Assembly (NCBI RefSeq): GCF_030413635.1 | Contig: NZ_CP129235.1 | Location: forward strand, 1,488,001-1,552,000 | Source: Planococcus shenhongbingii | Lineage (GTDB): Bacteria > Bacillota > Bacilli > Bacillales_A > Planococcaceae | Length of the DNA stretch: 64,000 bases | Direction of reading: 5' to 3' | Shown: positions 26,871-35,229 of the stretch, piece by piece | How the letters are laid out: each line of letters opens with the position of its first letter | Numbering within the stretch: the stretch's first letter is position 1 | Program-made: the position numbers and the translations under genes | The notes under the pieces: model-generated | The model's database searches: none | What the model saw: only the letters and a program-made list of their open reading frames with translations | What the model was told of the DNA's origin: nothing

Positions 26871-27620
26871 ATGACACGAATAGATGAAAGAAAAACGGAC
26901 GAACTTCGTCCGGTGCACATGGAAGTCGATTACTTGATCCATCCGGAAGGTTCGGTTTTAATCACGGTGGGACAGACAAAAGTAATTTGTACAGCGACAA
27001 TCGAAGAAAAGGTGCCGCCATTTTTAAGAGGACAAGGCAAAGGGTGGGTGACGGCTGAATATTCGATGCTGCCAAGAGCGACAAACAGCCGTAACCGCCG
27101 TGAATCTTCACAAGGCAAAGTAGGCGGACGGACAATGGAAATCCAGCGTTTGATCGGCCGTGCGCTGCGCGCAGTTGTCGACCTTGATAAGCTGGGAGAA
27201 CGCACTTTATGGATCGATTGCGACGTCATCCAAGCCGACGGCGGCACACGGACGGCTTCGATCACTGGAGCATTCGTCGCCATGGTCATGGCTATCGGGA
27301 AATTGGAATTGGCTGCATTTCCGGTCACGGATTTTTTGGCAGCGACAAGTGTTGGCATAGACGCTGAAAACGGACCGATTCTGGATTTGAACTATGTGGA
27401 AGATTCTTCTGCGGAAGTGGATATGAACTTGGTGATGACTGGGGCAGGCCATTTCGTGGAATTGCAGGGCACAGGCGAAGAAGCGACGTTTACACGCGCT
27501 CAGCTCAATGAAATGATGGATCTTGGTGAATCGGGCATCCGCCAATTGATTTCGATGCAAAAAGAGGCGCTGGGCGAAGTTGCCAACCGCGTCGGTGAAG
27601 AGGTGAATTCAAACTTATGA
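26871..27620 (+). CDS. rph: Ribonuclease PH
   Basis: This phosphorolytic exoribonuclease trims tRNA 3' ends. The 249-residue protein shows the family block [14 protein letters not shown] followed by [17 protein letters not shown], and the phosphate/metal site [19 protein letters not shown]. An AAGGAGG site precedes the ATG. It overlaps the next gene by 4 bp (ATGA), as rph and rdgB do in many Bacillales. Confidence 0.96.
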   Translation: MTRIDERKTDELRPVHMEVDYLIHPEGSVLITVGQTKVICTATIEEKVPPFLRGQGKGWVTAEYSMLPRATNSRNRRESSQGKVGGRTMEIQRLIGRALRAVVDLDKLGERTLWIDCDVIQADGGTRTASITGAFVAMVMAIGKLELAAFPVTDFLAATSVGIDAENGPILDLNYVEDSSAEVDMNLVMTGAGHFVELQGTGEEATFTRAQLNEMMDLGESGIRQLISMQKEALGEVANRVGEEVNSNL

Positions 27621-28213
27621 AAAAAGTGATTATTGCTACTCAGAACTTAGGGAAAGCGAGAGATTTCGAAGCCTTGCTGCGTCCTTTTGGATATGAAGTA
27701 CTGACGTTGAAAGACGTCGCACAAGACATGGACGTTGAAGAAACGGGCACCACCTTTGAAGAAAACGCCATATTGAAGGCTGAAGCTGTAGCAGAGGCGC
27801 TGCAGATTCCTGTTATTGCAGATGATTCTGGGCTTGAAATAGATGCCTTAAACGGCGAGCCAGGCGTCTATTCCGCGCGCTATGCCGGCGGAGAAAAAAG
27901 CGACGATGCCAATATCGACAAAGTGCTCGAGAAAATGGCCGGCGTTCCGGAAAACGAACGCACTGCCCGTTTCCGCTGCGTCTTAGCAGTCGCTGCACCA
28001 AACCGGAAAACCGAAACTTTCTCAGGTTCATGTGAAGGGGAGATCTTGACCGAGCGCCGCGGCGAAAACGGCTTCGGCTATGATCCGATTTTTTGGGTAC
28101 CGAGCGAAGGGCGTGCGATGGCGGAATTCAAGCCGGAAGAAAAGGCAGCCATTTCACATCGAGGCAATGCTCTCCAAAAATTGAAACTGGCTATGCCGGA
28201 ATGGTTACTATAG
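27617..28213 (+). CDS. rdgB: dITP/XTP pyrophosphatase (RdgB/HAM1 family)
   Basis: It hydrolyses non-canonical purine nucleoside triphosphates to keep them out of DNA and RNA. The 198-residue protein has the N-terminal [21 protein letters not shown], the active-site [24 protein letters not shown] block and the C-terminal FGYDPIF and SHRGNAL. It overlaps rph by an ATGA. It is the last backbone gene before the accessory region. Confidence 0.96.
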   Translation: MKKVIIATQNLGKARDFEALLRPFGYEVLTLKDVAQDMDVEETGTTFEENAILKAEAVAEALQIPVIADDSGLEIDALNGEPGVYSARYAGGEKSDDANIDKVLEKMAGVPENERTARFRCVLAVAAPNRKTETFSGSCEGEILTERRGENGFGYDPIFWVPSEGRAMAEFKPEEKAAISHRGNALQKLKLAMPEWLL

Positions 28214-28252
28214 TCTGAATAACATTCTTTCAATTATTTTTTCAAAATAGCA

Positions 28253-28281
28253 TTGACTTTTCTTCAAATCATTTCTATAAT
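28253..28281 (+). promoter_or_regulatory. SigA-type promoter for tRNA-Arg
   Basis: TTGACT, 17 bp, TATAAT, 28 bp before the first base of the tRNA. Confidence 0.85.
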
Positions 28282-28309
28282 TAAAATTGTCTTTCAGTTA
28301 AGAAAGCAT

Positions 28310-28383
<74 letters not shown>

Positions 28384-28497
28384 TTATAGAAATGTACATA
28401 GAACTTAATCAGTTCAACGGGTTGATGATAACGGGTATTTCTAAAGGTGTTCTAACCTTTTATAAATATCTCCGAATAATCATCACCAGTAAATCAA

Positions 28498-28528
28498 CTT
28501 CCCAAATCATATTTGGGAGGTTTTTTTA
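28498..28528 (+). terminator. Terminator after tRNA-Arg
   Basis: AACTTCCCAAA pairs with TTTGGGAGGTT around a short loop, followed by T residues. Confidence 0.85.
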
Positions 28529-28605
28529 TGTCTTAAAGAAGCGGTGTATTCGATGTATCAATCAAAACAGCAACAATAAAAACAGAAGCACCAGTTAAAA
28601 AAGGT

Positions 28606-29488
28606 ATGTCGGTTGAAAAAAGTTTGTCTATCATTCACGAGCAAATGAGATTGAATGGATATCGTGAACGCACTTTAAAAGATTATAATGTGATTTTTAG
28701 AAAATTTGTTGAAACAACTGGTGTGGAATATTTAGAGGAAATAACTGTTAATACCATCTACACATGGTTAAACAACATGAATGTTTCACAGTCTACTAAA
28801 AGTACCCGTTTAAAGTGCCTAAAAGCCGTTTTAAGCAAGTTTTATAACAATGGCTGGCTCCCTGACTCGATTTTGATCAACAGTCCAAATAAAGCTCGAC
28901 AAGAAGGTTAAGAAAGGTGCTAAACAAAATGATTTAAACATATTGTTGTCATTGCTGGACACATCTACATTTATTGGCCTACGAGATGCGCTTGCTATAC
29001 TGACGTTATTTAAAACTGGTATACGGATTAAAACGCTGGGTGACTTGAAAGAAAACAACGTTGACTTTCAAAATAAAGTTCTAAATTTAGAAGGTTCCAT
29101 CATGAAAAATCATAATTATTTAAAGTTGCCATTAGACGACCAGTTAATCGAATTGTATAAAGTTCTGATTGAGCAAAACAACAAGATACGTACATATTAC
29201 AAGCAGGAAAATGACTTTTTGTTTATCACAATGAAAGGCAAGTCCATTAACGGCAAGTCTACCAACAATGCCATTTCAAAGCAGCTACACAAATACGCTC
29301 GACGATACGATTTACCAAATATAAATGCTCATGCAATTAGAAGGACGTATGCAAAGAATTTATACGAAAGAGGAGCAAATGTTGCTTTAATTAGCAAAGC
29401 TTTGGGGCATTCAGATTTGGCTGTAACCACACAATATTTAGATCTTGAAGTAAATGAAGTGGCACAACATTTGAGAGAGTTTCTCTGA
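28606..29488 (+). pseudogene. Tyrosine recombinase/integrase, split by a +1 frameshift
   Basis: The 5' frame (28606-28911) encodes a SAM-like core-binding domain (ERTLKDYNVIFRKFVE). It stops at QEG. The catalytic domain continues in the +1 frame (annotated ATG at 28943, open from about 28895: KKVKKGAKQNDL) to 29488. The active-site set is intact: Arg in FKTGIRIKTL, HAIRR, LGHS and the Tyr in VTTQYLDL. One extra base near 28890-28900 would explain the break. It most likely drove integration at the adjacent tRNA-Arg. It could be a dead gene, a sequencing error or, less likely, programmed frameshifting. Confidence 0.8.
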
Positions 29489-29554
29489 AAGTAAAAATGA
29501 AGGAATTAGCAACGAGAAAATCAAACTAGAAAAATTAAATTTAAACAATGATGT

Positions 29555-29579
29555 GGGCTACATATGTAGCTCTTTTTTT
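29555..29579 (+). terminator. Terminator after the integrase
   Basis: The palindrome GGGCTACATATGTAGCTC is followed by T residues. Confidence 0.75.
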
Positions 29580-29638
29580 GTGCTTATATCTTAGGGTATT
29601 TGGTATAATGTTACAAAAAGAAGAAGTAGGGATGATTT

Positions 29639-30538
29639 TTGAAATTTGATTGGAAGTTTATAATTATTACATTAATTGTTGCATTAATACTTGTACCGGT
29701 TTCATTTAATTATTTATTTATGTGGGAAAGTGGTTGGTCTAAAGGTGCGGAAAGTGATTGGTTCACTCTATATGGAAATGTTTTCGGAGGATTAACAGGT
29801 GGTTTCTTTACGTACTTAGCAGTATTACTAACATTACGACATGACAAACAATCTAAAGAAAAAGAAACTGCTCCGCAATTAGATATTTTGCATAAAAATA
29901 TTAGTTTCAAACTAAACTCTATTGACCATGAATTAAACAAAATTGGAATTGAATTAACAAACATTGGTGGTTCTTTAGCAAAAAATATTGAATGTACATT
30001 ATTTCTTCCTGAGATTGATAAAACAATAGAATTACTTTCAGAAATAGTAAAAATAAATAACTATGCTGTCGAAAATGACGAGATGGTTATGCATCCTGAT
30101 AATTATGGGAATATTTTAAGTTTCCAAAAGGTAGGATTTGGAATTGAATATAATGATAGATGGAGGTTAGAAGAAACAGACAAGAATACAAAAGAGTATA
30201 TAGATGAAAAATACATATCTAAGGAGTATTATCCGAAATTTATCGGACATTGTATGCCGCTCAAGTTTGATTCAACAGCTAAAGTTGAATACGTCATGGA
30301 TGTTTCTATAACAAGTTGGATTCAGACTATATTAAATAATTTAGGTAGTGTACTTGATAATAAGAATGACGAATTGTTCAAATTTCATTTAAAAGTTGAA
30401 TATACTACTACTGAATCTATATTAATTACTAATCTTTTTGAGCTAAATTGGGATTTCGTTACAATAGATATAGATGAATCAAGAAGCGAAGCAACATTCA
30501 AATATATATTAAGAAGTAAATTATTGGAGGCTATATAA
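29639..30538 (+). CDS. Two-helix membrane protein, putative abortive-infection (PutAbiC-like)
   Basis: The 299-residue protein has two N-terminal transmembrane helices (about 6-28 and 46-67) separated by a short WFTLYGNVFGG segment, then a soluble region with no motif I recognise. This N-terminal layout (a Gly-rich 'G.FGG' before helix two, then LRHDKQSKEKE) recalls proteins annotated as putative phage abortive infection (PutAbiC). That link is by recall of the architecture and is not verified. The TTG start follows GTAGGGATG. The next gene begins at the base after its stop, so the two are translated as a pair. The sequence is very AT-rich. Confidence 0.65.
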   Translation: MKFDWKFIIITLIVALILVPVSFNYLFMWESGWSKGAESDWFTLYGNVFGGLTGGFFTYLAVLLTLRHDKQSKEKETAPQLDILHKNISFKLNSIDHELNKIGIELTNIGGSLAKNIECTLFLPEIDKTIELLSEIVKINNYAVENDEMVMHPDNYGNILSFQKVGFGIEYNDRWRLEETDKNTKEYIDEKYISKEYYPKFIGHCMPLKFDSTAKVEYVMDVSITSWIQTILNNLGSVLDNKNDELFKFHLKVEYTTTESILITNLFELNWDFVTIDIDESRSEATFKYILRSKLLEAI

Positions 30539-31219
30539 ATGGAATTCACTTTATTAGACAATGGCCAAGATTCACTGAAAAAAGCAAAATACAACATTGA
30601 GAAATACGAGGAGCTTGTAAGAGAACATAGTTATCCTTATTTAAAAGATTCAATTATTTTTTTAAATCATGGAATCGAAATGTTACTGAAATATATATTG
30701 ACAAATAGAAATGAATTTTTAATATTTTCAGATGTTGAATTATATTTAGCAGCTAAAAAAGCATTGAAAGAATTACCGAAATCTAAAGGTGAATTTGGAT
30801 TTCGCCTAGAAAAAGAAAAAACGATTTTTGATGTTCCAAAGAAGAAACTTAATGGTAAAAATCTTTTTACGATTACTTTATTAGAGGCATTAGATAGAGT
30901 GGAATATGTTTGTGACGTTGATATTAAACCAGAAGTTAAAAGTTCAATTAATCTAATTAATAAATATAGAAATAGTCTTACTCATCATTCAATTAATTTA
31001 ACAGATGAAGAAGAAGATCATCTTATTTCAGTTTTAAAAACACTCTTCAATAATGTAATCAATTTTTTTGAAGAGCATATTCCTGGTAGAATGGCAACTA
31101 TACATGCTGAAAAGTTCGAAATAACTAATGAAGAATGGATAGAAATGCAAGAGGCTATCGAGGAAAGTTATGATGAATTTTTAAGAGATCAACAAGAATG
31201 GGAAAGAAATAGGTTTTAA
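30539..31219 (+). CDS. HEPN-like domain protein
   Basis: The 226-residue helical protein has an N-terminal helix pair (YLKDSIIFLNHGIEMLLKYIL) typical of HEPN-type folds and the motif YRNSLTHH at residues 143-150, which fits the HEPN RNase signature R-(polar)-x3-H. HEPN proteins are often toxins or RNases in abortive infection and toxin-antitoxin systems. It starts at the base directly after the stop of the membrane protein. A paired role, with the membrane protein as sensor or effector and this one as nuclease, is inference. The family name is not certain. Confidence 0.65.
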   Translation: MEFTLLDNGQDSLKKAKYNIEKYEELVREHSYPYLKDSIIFLNHGIEMLLKYILTNRNEFLIFSDVELYLAAKKALKELPKSKGEFGFRLEKEKTIFDVPKKKLNGKNLFTITLLEALDRVEYVCDVDIKPEVKSSINLINKYRNSLTHHSINLTDEEEDHLISVLKTLFNNVINFFEEHIPGRMATIHAEKFEITNEEWIEMQEAIEESYDEFLRDQQEWERNRF

Positions 31220-31228
31220 GTTGAGCTA

Positions 31229-31350
31229 CTTATGTTCAAAAACGTACACCTTAATGGACAGTCATAATCATCGTTTAGAAACGTCCATTTACAGGTGATA
31301 ATTAATCTTTTTGGACGTTCAAAAATTTCTTGTTCTTCTTGAACGCTTCT
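31229..31350 (+). promoter_or_regulatory. Repeat-rich region before the serine recombinase; possible res/operator sites
   Basis: AATGGAC (31253-31259) and GTCCATT (31283-31289) form a 7-bp inverted repeat. GTTCAAAAA occurs at about 31234 and 31318, and GTTC-N5-GAAC at about 31332-31344. Such repeats upstream of resolvase genes commonly bind the recombinase. Assignment is inferred from position. Confidence 0.4.
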
Positions 31351-31388
31351 CTTACGATATGACTATCATATTAAAGAGGGAGCGGATA

Positions 31389-31994
31389 ATGATGGGTATA
31401 AACTTTGGTTATGTACGTGTGTCATCTAAGGAACAAAATCTAGACCGACAACTGGAAGCGTTGAAACAGTATGTTACTGACGATAAATACATATACAGTG
31501 ATAAGGTGAGCGGTAAGGATATGGAACGTGAAGGCTTTCAGAACATGCTCAAGGCAATACGGAGCGGAGATACACTGTTCATTAAATCAATTGACCGATT
31601 AGGACGTAATAAAGAGTTGATTAAGAAGCACCTCGAGTGGTTTAAAGCGGAAGGCATACGAGTGAAGATTATTGATCTGCCTACAACAATGCAAGATGTT
31701 CCTGAAGGCCAAGACTGGGTGATTGATATGATTAATAACATTATCATTGAAGTATATACCTCGATGGCTGAGCAGGAGCGGAATAATATAAAGCAGCGTC
31801 AAGCAGAAGGAATTGCAGTTGCAAAAGCAAAAGGCAAACATCTTGGTCGACCATCTCTTCAATTGCCTGAAGGTTGGGGTAAGTTATATACGGAGTGGAA
31901 AGCGGGGAAGGTAACTGCCGTTGCTTTTATGAATGAAATGGGTATGAAGAAAGGAACTTTTTATAATAAAGTAAAAGAATATGAAGCGAATTGA
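31389..31994 (+). CDS. Serine recombinase (resolvase/invertase family)
   Basis: The protein of about 201 residues has the catalytic domain of small serine recombinases: FGYVRVSSKEQNLDRQLEAL with the nucleophilic Ser, then FIKSIDRLGRN, then SMAEQERNNIKQRQAEGI before the arm, then GRPSLQLPEGWGKLY and a C-terminal helix-turn-helix. It resembles Sin/Tn3-type resolvases. The ATG at 31389 follows AGAGGGAGCG; the open frame extends upstream to 31311 without a ribosome site. No transposase is near, so it may resolve plasmid- or element-derived DNA or work on local sites. Confidence 0.92.
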   Translation: MMGINFGYVRVSSKEQNLDRQLEALKQYVTDDKYIYSDKVSGKDMEREGFQNMLKAIRSGDTLFIKSIDRLGRNKELIKKHLEWFKAEGIRVKIIDLPTTMQDVPEGQDWVIDMINNIIIEVYTSMAEQERNNIKQRQAEGIAVAKAKGKHLGRPSLQLPEGWGKLYTEWKAGKVTAVAFMNEMGMKKGTFYNKVKEYEAN

Positions 31995-32008
31995 ATATTA
32001 ATATTCAA
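31991..32008 (+). repeat. 18-bp perfect palindrome at the recombinase stop codon (copy 1)
   Basis: TTGAATATTAATATTCAA is fully self-complementary. A copy with one change is at 36571-36588. Confidence 0.6.
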
Positions 32009-32010
32009 AA

Positions 32011-32043
32011 AAGAGGAGTTCCGATATGGAATCTCCTTTTTAT
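32011..32043 (+). terminator. Terminator after the serine recombinase
   Basis: AGGAGTTCC pairs with GGAATCTCCT (one bulge) and is followed by T residues. Confidence 0.75.
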
Positions 32044-32054
32044 TATGTAATTCA

Positions 32055-32166
32055 GTTAACTAGCCCCCAGCCCCTAGGTGTTTTCTAAAACACCGTAGGA
32101 GAAAGGACCAGGTGAAGGACTGCTTACACCAGAGGTACCTAATGGGATTTCCTGGACAAAATCCAT
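32055..32166. other. Structured intergenic segment with three consecutive inverted repeats
   Basis: CCTAGGTGTTTT and AAAACACC-G-TAGG (32073-32099) form a 12-bp stem with one bulged G and a 2-nt loop. GGTG...CACC at about 32112-32131 and AATGGGATTT...AAATCCATT at about 32141-32169 follow. No open frame crosses the segment. It may be a small RNA, a 3' end structure for both flanking genes, or a recombination site. Confidence 0.4.
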
Positions 32167-32652
32167 TTAATTATTTAATCCATAATACACAGTTCCAAAC
32201 AGAGGGGTTTTAGGAAATCTGTATTTAATATTAAAATCTTTTAAATCAGAGAGATGCGCTTCTTGATGATAACGAAGAAGTAATTCGATCTCGATAAGTC
32301 TCAACGCTTCATCTGCAGAACTACATTGATTGGCAAAATTATCAATGAACCAAATACCAGCAGCAAAATTAAACCAGTGTTCACTAGTATAATTTAGAGG
32401 AGTGTATACGCACTCGATTCTTATATAGCCATTTGCTTCATCACGATTATATTGAAAGTTTCCATTTTCCATTCTATTTTCAATCGCTTCATATAATTCA
32501 ATGAAATGAGTAGTATCATTTTCATCATTGCTGCGCTGGATGTAATGAATTAATTCTTTTTTACGAAAAGTAGCGTCTCGATCTTCTTCAGATAATCCTT
32601 TACATTCTTCAATTTCTCTTTTGATTTTTAAAATCTTTTCTCCTATTGTCAT
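32167..32652 (-). CDS. Hypothetical protein
   Basis: The 161-residue acidic, soluble protein is not one I recognise. It has no signal peptide or membrane segment. A helical N-terminus (GEKILKIKREIEECKGL) is followed by an aromatic-rich middle (WFNFAAGIWFIDNFANQC). It overlaps the previous gene by 4 bp (ATGA), so it is the third gene of a tightly coupled minus-strand operon (33493 to 32167). Low GC marks it as part of the accessory island. Confidence 0.65.
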   Translation of the reverse strand: MTIGEKILKIKREIEECKGLSEEDRDATFRKKELIHYIQRSNDENDTTHFIELYEAIENRMENGNFQYNRDEANGYIRIECVYTPLNYTSEHWFNFAAGIWFIDNFANQCSSADEALRLIEIELLLRYHQEAHLSDLKDFNIKYRFPKTPLFGTVYYGLNN

Positions 32653-32969
32653 TTTAGTTTTCCTCCATTTTTTTTAATGTTTTTCGGATACCACAGGTCG
32701 TGTAAATACTCAAACTCGTGAGTTTCTAAAATCTTATCTCTATAGTTCCACTCAGTTTGTTTAAATTTGATTGACTTTCTTCTTTTCTTTTTGACTTTGG
32801 CGTCAAATGTGACCACATCACCCATTTTAGAATTGTAATGAAAGCTGTTGCCACGGTAGTAATAAATAATTCCAGTGGTCGTGCATTTCAAAAACGTTTC
32901 ATAGTAATATCCTGTTTTGTGATGGGAGAAAACAATTTCAGCAGTAAAGTTTTCATATTGTTTGCTCAT
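32649..32969 (-). CDS. Hypothetical protein
   Basis: The 106-residue basic protein has a Lys/Arg cluster (KVKKKRRKSIKFK) and several Tyr and His residues (FSHHKTGYYYETF), suggesting nucleic-acid contact, though no known domain is seen. The ATG at 32969 is chosen because AAAGGAG lies 7 bp upstream and it overlaps the stop of the preceding gene by ATGA. Its stop in turn overlaps the next start by ATGA. A reading to 33080 would lie inside the preceding gene. Confidence 0.65.
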   Translation of the reverse strand: MSKQYENFTAEIVFSHHKTGYYYETFLKCTTTGIIYYYRGNSFHYNSKMGDVVTFDAKVKKKRRKSIKFKQTEWNYRDKILETHEFEYLHDLWYPKNIKKNGGKLK

Positions 32970-33493
32970 ACTGTTTCTCCTTTTTCTGATGGAGGGTAAT
33001 CTACGCCAATGAATAACGATTTGTCCCAATTGTTTTTCCACAAATCCCAAAGGCGAGTCAATGAGTTGATACTTCTCCAACGTTTATATCCTTTTTCTAA
33101 CCGATATTCATTGATTAATCGGAAGCAATCTGCCTTTGATCCACGGCTGTAAATTTGATAGCGTTGAACAAATTTGTCCATGTTATACATTTCAACTTCT
33201 TTTGCAGGTGAATGAGCCGAATTGATTAATTCGTTTTCCGTCAAATCGGACATTCTTTTAATTTCCTCGTTGGTCACGACTTCTCTTTCTTCCGCAAGCA
33301 TCTCGTATCTTTCACATAAATTGAGCATTGCGTCTTCGTCAAATTCCGAATTAGCGAAGTAGTCAATTAACATGTGGTTGTCCTTGACAGTTACATTTTT
33401 GGGCGCTTTGGTGTAGACATCTTCCAACCAAAATGCTTCTTGATACGTTGCTCCGATTTTTACTGCTTCATTGATAAATTCTACTTTTTTCAT
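32966..33493 (-). CDS. Hypothetical protein
   Basis: The 175-residue soluble protein heads a three-gene minus-strand operon. It begins MKKVEFINEAVKIGATYQ behind an AGGAGG site and has a predicted mainly helical fold with a Trp-rich C-terminus (WRSINSLTRLWDLWKNNWD). I do not recognise a family. The three genes overlap by 4 bp each, which suggests translational coupling and a shared job. Confidence 0.65.
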   Translation of the reverse strand: MKKVEFINEAVKIGATYQEAFWLEDVYTKAPKNVTVKDNHMLIDYFANSEFDEDAMLNLCERYEMLAEEREVVTNEEIKRMSDLTENELINSAHSPAKEVEMYNMDKFVQRYQIYSRGSKADCFRLINEYRLEKGYKRWRSINSLTRLWDLWKNNWDKSLFIGVDYPPSEKGETV

Positions 33494-33616
33494 TTTTATT
33501 TCCTCCTGAGTGTGTTGTTGTTGTTGTTGATTACACTCCTATTATATTGAGGTCTGAAAATTTGTAAGGTAGCCCATGAAATTTTATTAAAAAGAATTTT
33601 ATTTTCATTATATAAA

Positions 33617-33652
33617 CAAAAAAAGAACACCAACCCGAAGGCTGATGCTCGA
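33617..33652 (-). terminator. Terminator of the 35077-33653 operon (minus strand)
   Basis: On the minus strand, CATCAGCC pairs with GGTTGGTG (with G-U pairs) around TTCG and is followed by seven T residues. Confidence 0.8.
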
Positions 33653-34390
33653 TTATGATCCACTCGATGGACTAATTTCTGTTGTTGTTTGTTCGTTCGC
33701 TGGTATAGGAGGCAAATATTTTTGTAACATCTTTGCTTGGAATGCTCGCAAATTAAAGGAAAAATACATATAGTTGATTGCCGAAGCAATAAAAATAAAA
33801 AACTGAATGATAACTAAAATAAAATAAATAATGGAGTTTTCTACTAAAAGAACGCTAATAATATATACCGATAAGAAGAAAGAGCAGAAAGTGCTCATGG
33901 TTAAAGCACCTAAACCATAAATAGTACCTAATATATGGCGATAACGACCTTCTAAATATGTACGGACTTCTTCATTTTGTTCCATCAACATAATATGCCA
34001 AACAGATTCCAAATGAAAATATGATTTGTGTTTCTTAGTAATAATCACTTTATTTATCCAACTGAATAATTTTTCCAGCCATTTTTCGTCAAATTCATAT
34101 TTAAAATTATCTTTTGGATAATTTTCACCGACATTTGGTATCATTTTCACCGAATCTGTAGATAATTGAAAAACCCATAATAATCCGAAAGATAGTTGAT
34201 GAAATATATATCCTACAGGAATCCCAATTGCAGCGAACGAGATTATCAAAGTCAACGCTTCAGTAGTGTCAGTAACATTTAATTTTAATGGATTATACCC
34301 ATTAATAAAAACCATACCAATAAAAACCCAAAAAATAAATACCCAACCAGGGATACCCCAACGTATTAAATATTTCGATTCAAAACTCAT
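33653..34390 (-). CDS. Hypothetical membrane protein (about four helices)
   Basis: The 245-residue protein has two N-terminal hydrophobic segments (about 14-32 and 46-75), a soluble loop of some 75 residues, and two more segments (about 153-180 and 184-212). The family is not recognised. It overlaps the preceding gene by 4 bp. It is the last cistron before a terminator. Confidence 0.65.
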   Translation of the reverse strand: MSFESKYLIRWGIPGWVFIFWVFIGMVFINGYNPLKLNVTDTTEALTLIISFAAIGIPVGYIFHQLSFGLLWVFQLSTDSVKMIPNVGENYPKDNFKYEFDEKWLEKLFSWINKVIITKKHKSYFHLESVWHIMLMEQNEEVRTYLEGRYRHILGTIYGLGALTMSTFCSFFLSVYIISVLLVENSIIYFILVIIQFFIFIASAINYMYFSFNLRAFQAKMLQKYLPPIPANEQTTTEISPSSGS

Positions 34391-34806
34391 TTTCCATCTC
34401 CTTGATCTTTGCTGTTTAATTGATTATACCTTTGGGAGAAAATGCTAGCAATGGGAATTGTATAAATAAAAAACACCCTCGAAAGAGTGTTAGAAAATGA
34501 ATGACCAAACCAACATAACCAACATAAAATAGCGAACAGGCCAATTAAAAATATCGGTATGGATAATATAAAACCAAGTATCATTTGAGCGAAGAGGTTG
34601 AACACATCATTTTTCCCACCAGAAGTATCAAGTGAACTTTTTCTTTTTGTTTTCGGCTTTTCTTTCATTTTTTGTTTCATTTCAGTGCTTTTTATTTTGT
34701 CCTGCTCACGATTTGCCTTAAATGTACTGTTAGCATGTTGCATATCTTTTTTGTATTGAGTTTTAATATCCGACATAGTTTCCTTGAAGGACTTAGGCTT
34801 TTCCAT
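34387..34806 (-). CDS. Hypothetical membrane protein with charged N-terminus
   Basis: The 139-residue protein begins with a Lys/Glu/Gln-rich stretch of about 60 residues (likely helical or coiled), then two adjacent hydrophobic segments (about 73-97 and 107-123). No family is recognised. Its start lies inside the end of the zinc-ribbon gene (14-bp overlap) and its stop overlaps the next start, so it is translationally coupled on both sides. Confidence 0.65.
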   Translation of the reverse strand: MEKPKSFKETMSDIKTQYKKDMQHANSTFKANREQDKIKSTEMKQKMKEKPKTKRKSSLDTSGGKNDVFNLFAQMILGFILSIPIFLIGLFAILCWLCWFGHSFSNTLSRVFFIYTIPIASIFSQRYNQLNSKDQGDGK

Positions 34807-35077
34807 GCGCTCGCTCCTTAGCAGTTTCTAAATCATTCGGCAACAATGCTTTCAAAGCAAAAAAACTGATATTACCGCAGTTTTGACAACCGATGGCTGC
34901 TGTAGGGATTCTCGGTCTTTCAGCAAACGATCCATTTTCATCTTGCTCGAAGTCATGGCGTAAAAATCCGTCTGCTATGATTTCAAATACATTTTGTCCA
35001 CAGCGTTCGCATGGTTGAGTAGCGCCTTTACGATTTAAGGATTCTGCGATCTGCCGTTGTTTTAGTTCTGTAAGCAT
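34793..35077 (-). CDS. Small zinc-ribbon-like protein
   Basis: The 94-residue protein has two CxxC pairs (CERCGQ near residue 23 and CQNCGN near 64) that could form a zinc ribbon. It begins behind AGGAGG and is the first gene of the three-gene minus-strand operon that encodes two membrane proteins next. The family is not recognised; a role as an adaptor for the membrane partners is only a guess. Confidence 0.65.
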   Translation of the reverse strand: MLTELKQRQIAESLNRKGATQPCERCGQNVFEIIADGFLRHDFEQDENGSFAERPRIPTAAIGCQNCGNISFFALKALLPNDLETAKERAHGKA

Positions 35078-35229
35078 ATTATCCTCCTAATAGTTCTTTT
35101 TGCTCAATTATAAAGATGCTGGGAAATGTGGCAATATAATAGTTGAAATACTTGGTAAAATAGTTATTTTATATACGGACAGACGCATCTGATACAATTA
35201 AGTAAAGTGAAAAATTGGGAGGAATAATT

